Origin: Hansfordia pulvinata | Taxonomy: Eukaryota; Ascomycota; Sordariomycetes; Xylariales | Length of the DNA: 64,000 nt | Reading direction: 5' to 3' | Assembly (NCBI GenBank): GCA_006538405.1 | Contig: BJKQ01000002.1 | Coordinates: 1,116,001-1,180,000, forward strand | Shown here: positions 1 to 11,318 of the stretch, piece by piece | How positions within the stretch are numbered: the first letter of the stretch is position 1 | How the letters are laid out: each line of letters opens with the position of its first letter | Program-made: the position numbers and the translations under genes | Notes under the pieces: model-generated | Databases searched by the model: none | What the model was told of the DNA's origin: nothing | Seen by the model: only the letters and a program-made list of their open reading frames with translations

Positions 1-767
1 AGTTCAGCAGCTATCCAATTGATCGCACGCAGATAACTGCGATGGCCAACATATCATGAACAGATGTTTCACCTGCTAGTTTCCTGATGCATCTCGTCAG
101 CGTAGGACAAGCTTGCCGCCAGTCTCATAGACTCCGCGCTGGGGTTGAACCCGATTTATTGTACTTTTACTTTGTGTGCCCTGGCGTTGCACCTCGGGAT
201 GCTTCCTTGGTTTCTGTCACCCGTATCCAACCCCCTCCTATCTTAGAAAAGCTCTCAGTGAGGGCCACAGAATCTCGCCTCTCGACGGCCCTTTTGCCCC
301 CGAATTTCGAGGTGAGCTGTCCGCTGTATCACGGCGTCTTAGCTCAAGGCGTGTCGCCGCTGCTTAGTGTTCCATTTTCTGCCCAGACGAAGATGGATCT
401 GTAGGCGGATTGTCCCGCAACACCAACTCTCAGCTGCATCTCCATTGCAGCTGACCTCAAACGCATTTAGATGCCAGGTGATCGGGTCTGTCCATCGCTC
501 ATGTCTGCTTCTTCCAGCACTCTACCCCTTCCGTCTACCGTGTCTTGGTGGAAGCCTTTGCACAGGTTTCCGTCCCAGAATGAAATCGTGAGGGATATTG
601 CAGAAAGTAACAAACGCCGAACCTCTTTTTTTGCGCGCAATGTTGAGTAACGCCAAGTATGATGTAGATGCGTGGTTTGAACGTATCATGATATGCTATA
701 GATTACAAGGTGAAAACTGAGTCGGAGAGACCGCGAACGCAGCCCATCTTGAGCACAACTTGTTTGT
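1..767. other. Intergenic, no gene seen
   Basis: Short open frames here show no family resemblance, no codon bias and no splice architecture. The last part is the 3' flank of the adenosine kinase gene, which is read towards the left edge. Confidence 0.6.
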
Positions 768-2065
768 TTACTTGCTGGCGGTGTAGGCCTGCTTGGGGAA
801 GGGGTATCTGGAGAAAGTGGGAAACGGTTAGAGAGCGCCACGAAATAGAATATGATGACAGGGCATATTCGGAACTTACGAAGGGCCGAGCTCCTGAATG
901 CTGAGGCGAGCGAGCCACTGTCCCATGTCGACACTGGTGTTCAAGTCCTGGCCCTGCACAAGGCCAGCGACGAAGCCGCCAGCGAAAGCATCGCCAGCAC
1001 CGTTGGTGTCGTTGATCTGGGCAGCGTCAATGGCGTGGACAGGGTATTCCTTGACCGCAGCGCCCTGAGTGGCAACGATGGTGGGCTCGGTGCCCTGGGT
1101 GACGACAACAACGCGAGGGCGCTGGGAGTTCTCCTTGGGAAGGTCGGCAATGGCCTGGGCGATGGCCTTGATGTCAGACTCTCCACAGGGCAGAGCGTGG
1201 GACTTGGCGTAGGCGGCGGCCTCGGTCTCGTTGCAGATAAGGTAGTCCCAGTACTTGGCCGAGGCGTCGAGGGGGTCCTTGAAGAACTCGGCAATGAAAG
1301 GAGCGGCCATGTTGAGGATGAAGGGCTTGTTGTTGGCGGCGGCCTGCTCGCCGAGAGCCTGGATGGCATCGGGGCAGACAGTGAAGTGGTAGCCACCAAC
1401 GTAGTAGAACTTGGCCCCCTCAACAAGGGCCCAGATGTCGGGGCGCTTGAGGTGCTCCATGTCGTAGTGGTTGGCAGCGGCCAGGTCGGTGCAAAGAGAA
1501 CGGTTGTGGCCGGTGATGACAACACCGCAACGGCCGGTGGGCTCCTTGGCGTCGACACGGTACTCGACACGCAGACCGGCCTGCTTGACAGCATCGTGCA
1601 GGATGGCAGCGTACTTGTCATCACCAACACCGCCGAGGTAGACGACGCTGTTAGCGGGCAGGATGTACTGAGCGCCACGAGCAGTGTTCTGAGCGGCACC
1701 GCCGGCAATCAGCTTGGCGTCATAGTTGTTCAGGAGGTCCTCGTAGAGGCCGAGGTGCTCAGGGGAAGCCAAGATGGCATCGTTGGCCTTGAGCTTGTAC
1801 TTGTTGAGGAGGTCCTCGGAGCCGAAAGCCTGGATGTCTGTTTGTGCGGGATGGATTAGTCAAGTCTCTTTAAGCGGCCTCGTCACGATTGAGGAAGGGG
1901 AGAGCTTGGGGACGCGGGCAAAGCAGGGCAGCGCACAGCTGGGAACGAGCCCAACAAGCTGGATCTCTGCCGATAAACGGGGATGGGAAGAGCGGCGGAT
2001 CTAATCGACATACCAAGGAGAGGGTTCTCCAGGCACAGGAGAGCGAAGTCGTTGTTGGCGGCCAT
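768..2065 (-). CDS. Adenosine kinase (pfkB family), 3 exons
   Basis: Phosphorylates adenosine to AMP with ATP in the cytosol. It serves purine salvage and removes adenosine released by the S-adenosylhomocysteine cycle. Exons on the minus strand are 2065-2014, 1837-880 and 807-768; the donors are GTATGT and GTAAGT, the acceptors ACAG and CCAG, and the joined frame gives 349 residues, the usual length. Exon 1 supplies the substrate-strand start (MAANNDFALLCLENPLL). Residues 63-68 are GGAAQN of the first pfkB signature. The second signature DTNGAGDAFAGGF starts near residue 294, with catalytic Asp about residue 300. The tail reads ELGPSYPFPKQAYTASK. A stop at the end of exon 2 falls within the last donor site, so ignoring that intron would clip the last twelve residues. 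The fungal-type ENPLLD and GGAAQNTARGAQY stretches make the family certain. The gene resembles yeast ADO1. Confidence 0.96.
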
Positions 2066-3244
2066 TTTGAAATTTCACGATTCTATACGTCCTGGGTCAA
2101 GGGGGAAGAGACAAGAGCAATCTCGAGAAGAGGCAGGAAAATAAAGATTTGAGGGGGAGGGGGAGGGGACGTGTCGGCAATGGCCTGGGGCCGCCAGCTA
2201 CGAGTACCTACCTACCTAGCCTACCTGCCTCCCACTACAGGGAAGGGACCATACGGGTGCAGATGGCGGGGTGAGAATGAATTTCCGAGCACGACCCCCA
2301 CTTTCCCTTTTTGCTGCGGCGGGGTTCGTTCCCACTCACCACTCGTCGAATGTCACTTTTCCGCCGCCGTGCCGCACACGTCGACATTCCGCTTGCAACA
2401 TGGAATGGATCGATGCCTACTACCGGCTTCCACTCCCTCGGTTATTACCGCCGCAAGCATCATGTGGTACGGGAATCTATACCTTCCAGGCGTTTGGAAC
2501 AACACCATCTCCGTGTGGCGCCGAGGGTTTGTACCTTTTAAAGAGTAGAGACCTGCTCTTCCGTCAGTCATCTGCCAGGGCGAACCGCTGTGTAAGTAGC
2601 TTTTTAAACGAGCATCCAATGTGAATAAAACACGGTACCGAATCTTAGAGACCCTTGAGAGTGCCAAAGCTCGGCCTGCATCGACAGCCCTGATGGTGCA
2701 AGCAGGCAGTACGAGTAAAATGCCGGACTGCATCAGATGGTGCGAGCCCTGGCCGTTCGCCCCGCAGCCTGCGTGGCCTCTCATCTGAGGATTTGTCCAG
2801 CATGGCAGGCGATCGTCTCAGCTGTTCGAAGCCTCAGCCTCAAAGATGCGTCGACGGCGGTTGAGTGGCTCACAGAACCAAGCTGGAAGATGTTCGCAAA
2901 GTCACGCATGGTGCGCACATCCACCGGGGATCAATTTTCACACGCGCTTTCGTAGGATGGACGACGACTGCCGCATTTGCAACCAACCAGGCCGAGATGG
3001 GCCATTCTAGGTAAGCAGCAGGCAATCCGTAGCCTGCCAGTCTGCCGATTCTTGTTCCAAATCACGCCCTCGTTCATCATGATTGGAAAAATTGTTCTTT
3101 TTTTGCAGGAATTCATATGCCGCGTTCGTTCCCATAGAGCCTATCTCATGTCCAGCTCGCCAATACCTATTGAGGCGATGCAAAGTGCAATCAAGTAAAC
3201 TCCAACCGCCCTTATGATAAACCACGATGACAAAGAGACACTTT
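2066..3244. other. Intergenic, upstream of adenosine kinase and downstream of uL2
   Basis: The part next to the adenosine kinase start is pyrimidine-rich on the transcript strand (about 2066-2170), as in many fungal leaders. The rest has only incoherent short frames. A TACCTACCTA-type word lies near 2206-2220. Confidence 0.5.
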
Positions 3245-4417
3245 TTAGTCCTTGGTCTTCTGGGTACCACGGAGCAGACCCGTTCTTCTCGCAGCAATGA
3301 GACCCGCCTTTTGACCCTGCGCAGCCTCTCTGGAGATGGTCGAGGCCTTACCGATATGTTGGTGGTTACCCTGTTGATGATGTCAGCGTCTGAATGGCGA
3401 CTGAGGCCCGGTCGTCTCGCCACAGGGCTGCGAGCTCCCACGGCCACCGGAACAACGGGGTTCAGGGCGGAACTTACACCACCGTGAGGGTGATCGACGG
3501 GGTTCATGGCAACACCACGAGTCTTGGGCCAGCTGTTGCGCTTGACGGCGAACTTGTGCTTGGCACGCGAGGCCTTCAGGAGGGGCTTGTCGGTTCTGCC
3601 ACCACCAGCGACAATGCCGACCATGCCACGGGCAGAGTTGGAAACGACCTTCTTAGCGCCAGAAGGCAGCTTGATACGGGTCTGGCCGGCATCGACGTTG
3701 TGGCCGATGACGGTGACGTAGTTGCCGGAGGTGCGGCCCAGGGTGCCGCGGTCGCCAGCGTGCTCCTCGACGTTGGAGATGACGGTACCCTCGGGGACGG
3801 AAGCCAGGGGCAGGATGTTTCCGACGGTCAGAGCAGCGTTCTTGCCGGCGTAGACAAACTGGCCGGTGTACATGCCCTCATTGGCGATGAAGGTCTCGGT
3901 GTGCTGCTTGTACTTGTAGGGGTCGCGGAAGACAACCTGGGCCAGGGGGGCACCACGGCCAGGGTCGTGGATGATGTCCTTAATGATACCGCGGATGTAG
4001 CCGTGGCGCTCGGCGTAGTCGAGGTTGCGGAACTTGGCGGGGGCCTTCCGCAGGCGGGTGTTGGCGGTAAAGATACCGCCGTTACCCTTTCTCTGGTTAC
4101 GAATCTGTAGTGCGAAAGACACGAGGTCAGTATTTGCGACGCGGCTTGCTGGTAGAATCAGGCTTCGTGGTAGGATTTGATCGATTCCGTGACATTTCTG
4201 TCGCACCCCCGCGCTACCCCGCCGTCGCCTTCAGCCAAATACTGCGAAAGCACCAAGAAGCAGAACCGTCGTTGTATCTGGTGAACATGGTAGAGCGATT
4301 TGGCGGGCGGCGGGGATGTCGCGAAAGTGGGTGTTGCTGGCGTCGCTGTCGTCGGAAAGGCTGGGGAGTTCGGTATTCTGCATCTGGGGACATGTGAATA
4401 CGTACCACGCGACCCAT
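3245..4417 (-). CDS. rpl2: 60S ribosomal protein uL2 (RPL2/L8), 3 exons
   Basis: Core 60S subunit protein uL2, which sits near the peptidyl-transferase centre. Exons are 4417-4406 (only four codons, MGRV), 4104-3478 and 3370-3245. Donors are GTACGT and GTAAGT; acceptors are ACAG and ACAG. The spliced product is 254 residues, the length of yeast Rpl2. Recognisable blocks are IRNQRKG after the first junction, [34 protein letters not shown], the NPVDHPHGG loop at residues 205-213, and the tail [13 protein letters not shown]. The second intron cuts the conserved HPHGGG loop just after its second Gly. A tiny first exon followed by a 301-base intron is common in fungal ribosomal protein genes. The gene is divergent from the RRM gene at 5264, with about 850 bases between the starts. 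Confidence 0.97.
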
Positions 4418-5263
4418 TGTGCCGGTCTATGTCGTAACTCGTGAGGTGGTGGTGATGGTTGATGGGTGGTGTCGGATTTGGTGGACGAAGTTTTGCGGAA
4501 AATCGGGCGACACCCAAGCCGAAGCCCCAAGCCCCAGAATTCCGTAATTTTCCCAGTCCTGCGGTTATTTTGTGCGGGTGGTTTAGCGGGTCCGGGATTT
4601 CGCACTGGCACCTGGGCGGCAGGCTCGTCAAGTGTCCGACCCTAATTCCCGTTCGCCGGACTGCATGCGTCTTCTTATCTGGGATGGTCAGTGCGCCGAT
4701 TCCTTATCGGATGTGACCAAGTATCCCTGTACCTCGCAGCCACCGTTCGAACAGCTCCAGCCACAGTGAAAGCTCCAGCCACATTCAGTGGGCCAGACCG
4801 GACTGTCCCCTGGCATTGGCACATGCATGAGTGCCATTCACGGCCATCGCGAGTGAGGTAGGTACGAGATACGAGACATCAAGCACGAGTGCTCCCCACC
4901 GTTCCCGCGCTGCAGCTGGGCCGACGGGAGGTACCTTGGATTCCACGAGTCTTGCTTGGGAGCGTGGCTGCACGCGTCTAGCAGCCGTGGTGGACCTGGG
5001 GACATCTCATCATCCTTCGATCCAGACAATCCGTGAACCTGCTTTCCTTTCATCACCAACAGCGCCCCCACAGTCGTCCGCAGCATCGTCATCGTCACCG
5101 CCATTCCACCTCGTCGCTGCTTCGCCGACCATTTGACTAGGCTCCGGCCATCAGCAGCAGGCTCTTCTCTTGCCCTACCGCACGCGATCGTCTCCTGGCG
5201 CTGCAACTCTGGGCCGCGGGTCTATCTGCCACATTCGCCGCGTCGCGCTGCATCACCGCCAAC
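4418..5263. promoter_or_regulatory. Shared divergent promoter region of uL2 and the RRM protein gene
   Basis: The two genes start outward from this 846-base gap, so it must carry both promoters. I see no clear TATA box. The part near 5040-5260 is C-rich and resembles a fungal 5' leader. Calling it a bidirectional promoter is inference from gene orientation only. Confidence 0.5.
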
Positions 5264-6411
5264 ATGGTCAAGCAACGCGCCACCGATTTCGAGAAGATCA
5301 TCAACCAAGGCAAGTCCTCACCAAGCCAAGACTACGTGCTGAGCTTCCTTTGCTGACGCGACGCGCCCATCCAGGCCGCGAGCGCAAGAAGAATGAGGAC
5401 CTCGCTGCTCGCATCTTCAGTAAGGATTCATCACGTCGCTCCAGCGCGCCCTTGAAGGCCGGCTCTGGCGCTTCCCTGGCGAGTCGTGTTGGAGTGAACA
5501 AGGTATGCACTGCTACCCGAGACCAATCATCCTATAGTTCGTCTTCTCACCACAAATTCTTCTCTTCAGAGGCTGTCCTCTTCGGCTCGTCTCCCCGCGG
5601 GCAATGTCAACGGAGACTGGACACACGACTTGCACGAACATGGCGCTCGCGGCGCTTCAAAAGCTCAGAGACAGTTGGATCCCAATTCCCTCGCCGCCCG
5701 TATCCACGCCCCAAGCACCAAGCCGCCCAAACAACAACCAACAGCGCGTCCCACCCGCCAAGCCAAGCTTCAGCACGCGCTGTTGCGTTCTGCGTCATCG
5801 CCTGCACTTGCCCAACAGCAAGTCAACATCGTTCAAAAGCCCAAACAACCACAAAGCATCCAAATCCGAGGCTTGGCCGGTCCTTACATTGTTCTGGCTC
5901 AGAACTTCGCCCGTGGCACGACAGCCGCTGACATCGAGAGTGCCATGACTCCTGTTGGCGGCTTGATTACCAGCTGTCGCCTCGTAAAGACGCACCCCAT
6001 CACTATCGCCGAAATCGTTTTTGAGAGCAAGGATGGCGCCGACGCAGTCATTGCGCAATTTAACGGGCAGAACGTAAGGTTTCGCGCAAAATAATACAAG
6101 TTATGAGGAACTAACATTACGTGTAGGCTGACGGGAAGAACCTGCACGTTTACATGAAGCCGGCTGGTGTCCACCAGTCTTCAGCTGTGTCAACTTCCTC
6201 TGCTCATCACAACGAGAGGAGCACCGGGAATGGCATACTCGTCGACGGATCCATGGGCTTCGATGAGCCCATGGCTGACGTAAACTACAACAATGGAGCC
6301 CAACCCAATAATTCGAAAAAGCCCCTTTACAGCGACGACCTTTTCCCTGACCGGTCCAACGGTGGCGGACGCCGTGGCAGAGGCGGTCGCGGCGGTCGCA
6401 GCGGCAGATGA
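5264..6411 (+). CDS. RRM protein, Yra1/Mlo3 (REF/Aly)-like mRNA export adaptor candidate, 4 exons
   Basis: Nuclear RNA-binding protein, probably an mRNA export adaptor of the REF/Aly type. Exons are 5264-5309, 5375-5502, 5570-6073 and 6127-6411, giving 320 residues. Intron 1 uses a GC donor: exon 1 ends CAAG and is followed by GCAAGT, with acceptor CCAG; this is the only junction that joins the frame as INQGRERKKN. The N-terminus (MVKQRATDFEKIINQ, then LAARIFSKD) is the basic motif of this fungal family. The single RRM spans roughly residues 160-238, with GPYIVLAQNF as RNP2-like strand and AEIVFESKDGADAVI as the RNP1 side. The last 16 residues are a Gly-Arg tail (GGGRRGRGGRGGRSGR). Family assignment rests on architecture; a different RRM regulator with the same build is possible. 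Confidence 0.85.
5310..5374 (+). other. GC-AG intron 1 of the REF-like gene
   Basis: A 65-base intron that starts GCAAGTCC and ends CCATCCAG. Apart from the C at position 2, the donor fits the strong consensus for the minor GC-AG class. No GT donor nearby restores the frame. GC donors are usually spliced less efficiently. Confidence 0.8.
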
Positions 6412-8614
6412 GGTCATTCTGTTGGACATGTGGGGTGCTATCAGATCCCCATAAATCGTCGATTACATCACACAGTCTTGCCGAAACAACTACAACACGA
6501 GCAGATTTGAGCTTGTGCCCGATCTACGTGTCGAAGAACGCAGCTTGCGCTTCGTTTGGAAGCTGGCTTGGCTACATCTTGGTCGTCCGTGCCTGTAACA
6601 ATCTTCTGGGTAGCCGCCCGCGAGTGTACCCAAACGTTCTTACAGCTCATGCAGGGCGAAAGACAACGGGGGGGGAAACCCTGCGCTCTCGAATATCAAT
6701 GCGAGAAAGACTTCGACTCCACGGCGAATCAGGCGTTCACCTCCTTGCATTTGGGACAGGCGTTGCAGAGGGGCGTGACTTATACGATAGTCTGATAAGA
6801 CGGATACAGACCTGAACGGATTTCTGGCTCTTGAGCTTCTCCTTCAGAGGGAACGACGACTGCATCGGCATTCAACCACGGTCTCGCCCGTAATACAACC
6901 CTTTCATTATCTCATAGGGTCGCCGTTCCTTCTCTTGTCTCTCATTGTTCGCCTAGACAACACCACCACGAGGACCTGCCTGAATAAAGGCCACAGAGCA
7001 GCCAACCTCAATTCAAGGACGAGCCGCCAGCTGACGAGATCGTCGACCCGCAAACCTAATGGTACGGTTGATGCCACAGCCTCACGGTCCGGCTGGCCTA
7101 CCTCGGCTCCCGCGTGTAGCCGAGTCGGTGGTCATCTGTCACGTCACTTAGCATGAGGCAAGGGTTGGCTGTTTGAAATCCAGCCGGCTGCCCGCAGCTG
7201 GGGAGCTCACCGACAATCTGCGCCTCGACAGGCTGCTTTTCTGGCTTTTTCCCGAAATCTCTGTGACGTGAAACCCACGGAGTGACCTTGATCTTAATAC
7301 AATATTACGAAAATGTCGGGTACGTTAAGTAGACCGGGGCCAAGGCCGCTCTCCTGGTCGTTGCTGCAGGAAGGGCTTGCGCAGGTAGGTAACTTCTCAG
7401 TGAGCGGAAGCCGATGTTCGGGTCCTACAAATTTATTTACGGTCCGCGCAACCTGCGCCGTACGCGAAAAGACGTATCAGTTACCAGCTCCGTGGATTCA
7501 GCAGCGACTCAAGGCGCCGCCACTGCTTCGCTGGTCCTGGACGCTATCTCTGCTCAGGACGTTGACGCCCCCTTCACTTTGATCATATCTTGATTACACA
7601 CTAGATGTCATTTTGGCCACGTTGAGTAGTTATGCATCGCTGGAAATAATCAAGACAAGCTTCCTCTCAGTCTCAACCACATAGATGTGTATCAAAATGA
7701 AGTTCATGATTCATATCTGGCTCAACCTAGCCACCCAGCAGCAGATGCAGCAGAAGTAACATTGTGTCTCACTGAAGAATCATGGCGTAATCTACACCAT
7801 GTGCAAATACCAGGCTATGTGGGCTACACGCAACAAGCGCTGTCAATTCATTGTCATACGTTTTTGTGGCCTCATCGTCGGACTCGTCCCTTCGTAGACT
7901 CTTTCGGCCGCACCACCCCTCCATCAGGTTTCCTAAAACCCACCAATCTCCCCAACCAAGAACATGCGAGTTCCCGCATGCGATGCGGGATACCAAAACA
8001 AGCCACCCCATGAAGAAAATGCAATGCAAAACAATCTAAACATGACGGCGGCTCCAGAAGAAATAACAATCCTGGAGACCGCGATGGTATCACTGGTATG
8101 ATGTAAAGTAAAATAGAAAAAAGGACAATGCGGGTAGCGGCTGTTGATGGGAAAGCAAATAAGTTACCCTCCAGCAGAACTGTTCAAGTGTCTGCCGTTG
8201 GGGCAACTCGTGTCGTGATATCGAGCATGGGATAAAATTGGTTGGTGGAATAAATGCCGATGTGTATGTCCTAAACGCCATGCCTTTGTGGCCCAAGTTG
8301 GCCACTCAACGAATATGGCGCTGTATATGCTTTTCAGATGCGGTGCGAGCGTTGAAGGAGATCCTAGCAAAGGAAGGTTGAAGCGGGAACTGGACGCTCT
8401 CAAAGGTCCAGATTCATTTGTGTCCAAACGGGTAGACGGCGGGAAGGGACGCTATTACAAGACCAAGCAGTCCGTGAGATTCCTGGTACGCCGGGTTAGG
8501 TTGGGGGCAACATGACAAAAAGTTGGTCTTCCGACGCACGGTAGTGGTAGCCGGCGGGGATTTGCCAAGAGAAAGAGGGGCGCAATCCGAGCAACGACGC
8601 AATTGGGGGATGAA
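6412..8614. other. Intergenic, 2.2 kb, no confident gene
   Basis: It contains the 3' flanks of the RRM gene (left) and the RING-LON gene (right). The only coding-like stretch is a 59-codon frame at 7414-7593, starting MFGSYKFIYGPRNLRR and preceded by a CTTCTCAG acceptor-like site. It has no recognisable family and may be chance. A hairpin around 7165-7190 resembles a tRNA T-arm but does not complete a cloverleaf. Confidence 0.45.
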
Positions 8615-10348
8615 TCAGTAAAGGGCATACCATCTGCTTGCCTCCCATTCCTCAATCCATTGACAACATATCTTCAGGCGTTGGCGAACACTTGTGGTGC
8701 TCAGCAGCCTGTATTTCTCAGATTCGGTGACCGGCAGAATGCTGCCGAACCACCAAGGAAAAAGGGCAGGATCGTTAGGGCATTCGCCGTATACGCTGAT
8801 GATTTTGGGAACCAGCCACGAGACGCTGCGGGATTGCATGCGGTGGACAAAATCAACTCCGTATTGCGTCAGCTCCCGCGTTGACATGTTGTCCAAGTCG
8901 TCGAGACTGATTGGAACCGGGGGCGACACGGGCCGTTCGCTCTGGTTGGGGTCGGACCCGTCGGGAGCAAGGGCGAAACGTTGCACTCCGTGCGCTCGCA
9001 TGGTTTCGCTTGCTTCAAAGGCTTCTTCCTCGGCCAGGTTCACATCGTCAATTTTTTCGATATCGCCCACACAGTAGCCGTCCATCATGCCATGGCGCGT
9101 CACCCGGAACCGGGAGATGCCGACGGTTTCTAGGAGACTCCGGCCGTCATCGAAGTATTCGATATTTTGAATGCGGAGCAAAGTCCCGTATTGGTGATAG
9201 CTGGGTTGGCCGGGGCGGACGTCCGGGTTGTGCACCACCATGCCAAATGTGCGGTTTCCCGCATCTGCTCGCCGAATCATAAGGCGATACCTCGGCTCAA
9301 AGACATGGAGGAACATGGGCATGTGTGGAAAGGCGGGGGCACACACAAAAAGAGGCACATCAAAGCCTCCGTGATGAGATTGCTGCTCAAGTCGATAAGC
9401 ATGTGCCCGCATGGCGACCAAGTCGGCCCAAAAACCATTGATGATCTTGGAGAGGCGTTGGTTGGACGGAATGTTGTGCGCAGTGGCCTGGGCTTGTATG
9501 GAGAGTTCGCGCCGGCATATGGGACAGATGTTGGAGTGGTCCAGCACGCGCTGCACACAGCCGCGACAGAACGTGTGGCCACAGCTGCTTGTCAAAGGGT
9601 CGAGGTAAAGCGCATAACACACTTGACAGTCCATCTCCGTCCGAACCATTTGCTTCAGTCTCGCAAGCAGGGCAACGTCAATCTGCTCCACGACATCGTC
9701 GGCGACACTCATGGCGGAATAAGAGGCTTCGCTGTGGAACGGTAGCTGACCGCCGGCGGCCATGGTGTAAGTGGCCACGATTCGGCCCCCTTTGAAGGCC
9801 GCGGGCTCCTGTTTATGGCCCATGGAACCTAGGCCGGCGATTTCGAATGGATCCTGGACGGTGACGAGCGTGGACATATCGGATAGACCAGTCACATCGC
9901 GGTCCTGTTCTATGGCAGACTTGACGTGTTCGAGTGCCTTGTTGAGAGTGACGTCAACGCCGCAATCGCCAATGGCATGCTCATTGTCGCACTCGGTGAA
10001 AGGGCAGCGGAAGCCCTGCATGCGACTCTCGGTGGCCGGCCAGGATATGTTTGTCCGGAGATGGGTGTCGGGGATGCATCGGCGGCAGAGGCTCTGGCCG
10101 CACGGGAGGGTGGTGGGGTTGTCGATGACCTTGTGGCAGATGCGACATTGGACCAGGCGGATGATCTGACGGACGTCCTGAACCGCGCTCAGCAGCAGGT
10201 GGGCGGCATCTCCAGACCGCTCGGTCCCCGTTGGATTGGGGACCGAAGAGTCGGTCTTCTCAGACGACGAGCGGGAGATGGGGCTGTCGGAAGGGGTGGA
10301 CGAGGCAGGCAGATTGGACGACGTGCTGTTGGCCTGGATGGAGGACAT
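8615..10348 (-). CDS. Double-RING and LON-domain protein (CrgA/LONRF-like E3 ligase)
   Basis: Single-exon frame of 577 residues. RING 1 lies at about 68-120 (CRIC, CGQSLCRRC, then CPFTEC after a longer loop). RING 2 lies at 241-278 (CQVC, CGHTFCRGC, CPICRR) and is a canonical C3HC4 finger. From about 331 to the end is the ATP-dependent protease La N-terminal (LON substrate-binding) domain, with the marks PMFLHVFEPRYRLM, FGMVV and GTLLRIQNIEYFDDGR. There is no AAA ATPase or Ser-Lys protease part, so despite the common annotation it is not a protease. Members such as Mucor CrgA (repressor of light-induced carotenogenesis) and animal LONRF proteins act as ubiquitin ligases. The first 60 residues are Ser/Thr-rich and disordered. 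The last codons contain GGTATG, so one more 3' intron cannot be excluded. The target is unknown. Confidence 0.9.
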   Translation of the reverse strand: MSSIQANSTSSNLPASSTPSDSPISRSSSEKTDSSVPNPTGTERSGDAAHLLLSAVQDVRQIIRLVQCRICHKVIDNPTTLPCGQSLCRRCIPDTHLRTNISWPATESRMQGFRCPFTECDNEHAIGDCGVDVTLNKALEHVKSAIEQDRDVTGLSDMSTLVTVQDPFEIAGLGSMGHKQEPAAFKGGRIVATYTMAAGGQLPFHSEASYSAMSVADDVVEQIDVALLARLKQMVRTEMDCQVCYALYLDPLTSSCGHTFCRGCVQRVLDHSNICPICRRELSIQAQATAHNIPSNQRLSKIINGFWADLVAMRAHAYRLEQQSHHGGFDVPLFVCAPAFPHMPMFLHVFEPRYRLMIRRADAGNRTFGMVVHNPDVRPGQPSYHQYGTLLRIQNIEYFDDGRSLLETVGISRFRVTRHGMMDGYCVGDIEKIDDVNLAEEEAFEASETMRAHGVQRFALAPDGSDPNQSERPVSPPVPISLDDLDNMSTRELTQYGVDFVHRMQSRSVSWLVPKIISVYGECPNDPALFPWWFGSILPVTESEKYRLLSTTSVRQRLKICCQWIEEWEASRWYALY

Positions 10349-11285
10349 GAACTTGGCGGTTCATCCAGCCGGCAGCTGGAGAGGCAGCCCACGGCAGGGG
10401 TGATGCTGGCGCAAGTAGCTGCGCGCCGAAGTGAAGCAGTGTGGGCGGCGCGGGCGGCGGGGGTTGCGATGTAAGTGCGCTCGTGGTAGCGGGGCAGGGC
10501 AGCAATGCAAAGCGAGGTGCGGGACGGGAGGTTGGCGACGCGGATATATACGTTCAAATTCGAGCGACACGGTGGAGGAGAGCCCTGGCGCACAAGCAAA
10601 ATAGAAGGGCGAACGGCGGCGGCGGCGGTAGTGGTGGTGATGTGGCGGTGGTTATGGTGGTCGTGGGCGGAAGGGGGGCAGGGCTGTCAAGTAGAGGCAG
10701 TCATAGGCGTATCGCGAAAATGTATGACGCGGTGGTGGGAGGCGGGATGGGATATAGCAGCTCTGGGGGGTGGTTTAGGTACTGGAGGTACCACCAGCAG
10801 CACCGGCAGCAGTATCAGCAGCGAAAGTGGTCAAGGCCCCGGCGTGTACTGGGCTTTAGGGGTTTCACAAGGACCCAAGGCTACTGCCTGAACAATAGGC
10901 TGGAGGGGCGCGGCCGAGTCGAGGGCAAGGAGCTATGCTGATTCATGTGTTATAGTCGGTCGTCGTCTCTGCACGGCATGGTATGGCGCAGCATGACATG
11001 GGGATTCGCAAGAGCACAAGGTAAGGCAAGGGAAGCAGATACGGCGGGTATGCGAGCCAGGCAGGGATGTGGTGTGATGAGAAAAGAGGTCGGCGAGCGC
11101 TGTGGTGACGGCGGGACGTGTTCGTGGGAAAGGGGGACGCCTGAAAGCGAGCCGCGCACGAGACCCCGATTTTGTCCTAGATACCTCACCTACGGTAGGC
11201 AGAGAGACACAAGAAAGAGTGGGAGGGGGGGAAGACAGCGGGAACTGAGGAGAGAAGGGGGGCTGCGACGGCGCGCGGCGTATGA

Positions 11286-11313
<28 letters not shown>
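11286..11313. repeat. (GT)14 microsatellite
   Basis: Uninterrupted dinucleotide repeat followed directly by TACGAGTA, one of the dispersed intergenic words of this window. Confidence 0.95.

Positions 11314-11318
<5 letters not shown>

Noticed and set aside
852..1859. 335-codon plus-strand open frame
   Set aside because: It is the antisense shadow of adenosine kinase exon 2, caused by high GC at third positions.
7113..7195. tRNA-like stretch with a box A-like TAGCCGAGTCGG and a hairpin GGCTG...CAGCC
   Set aside because: The T-loop has the wrong length, the acceptor arms do not pair and no anticodon stem can be drawn.
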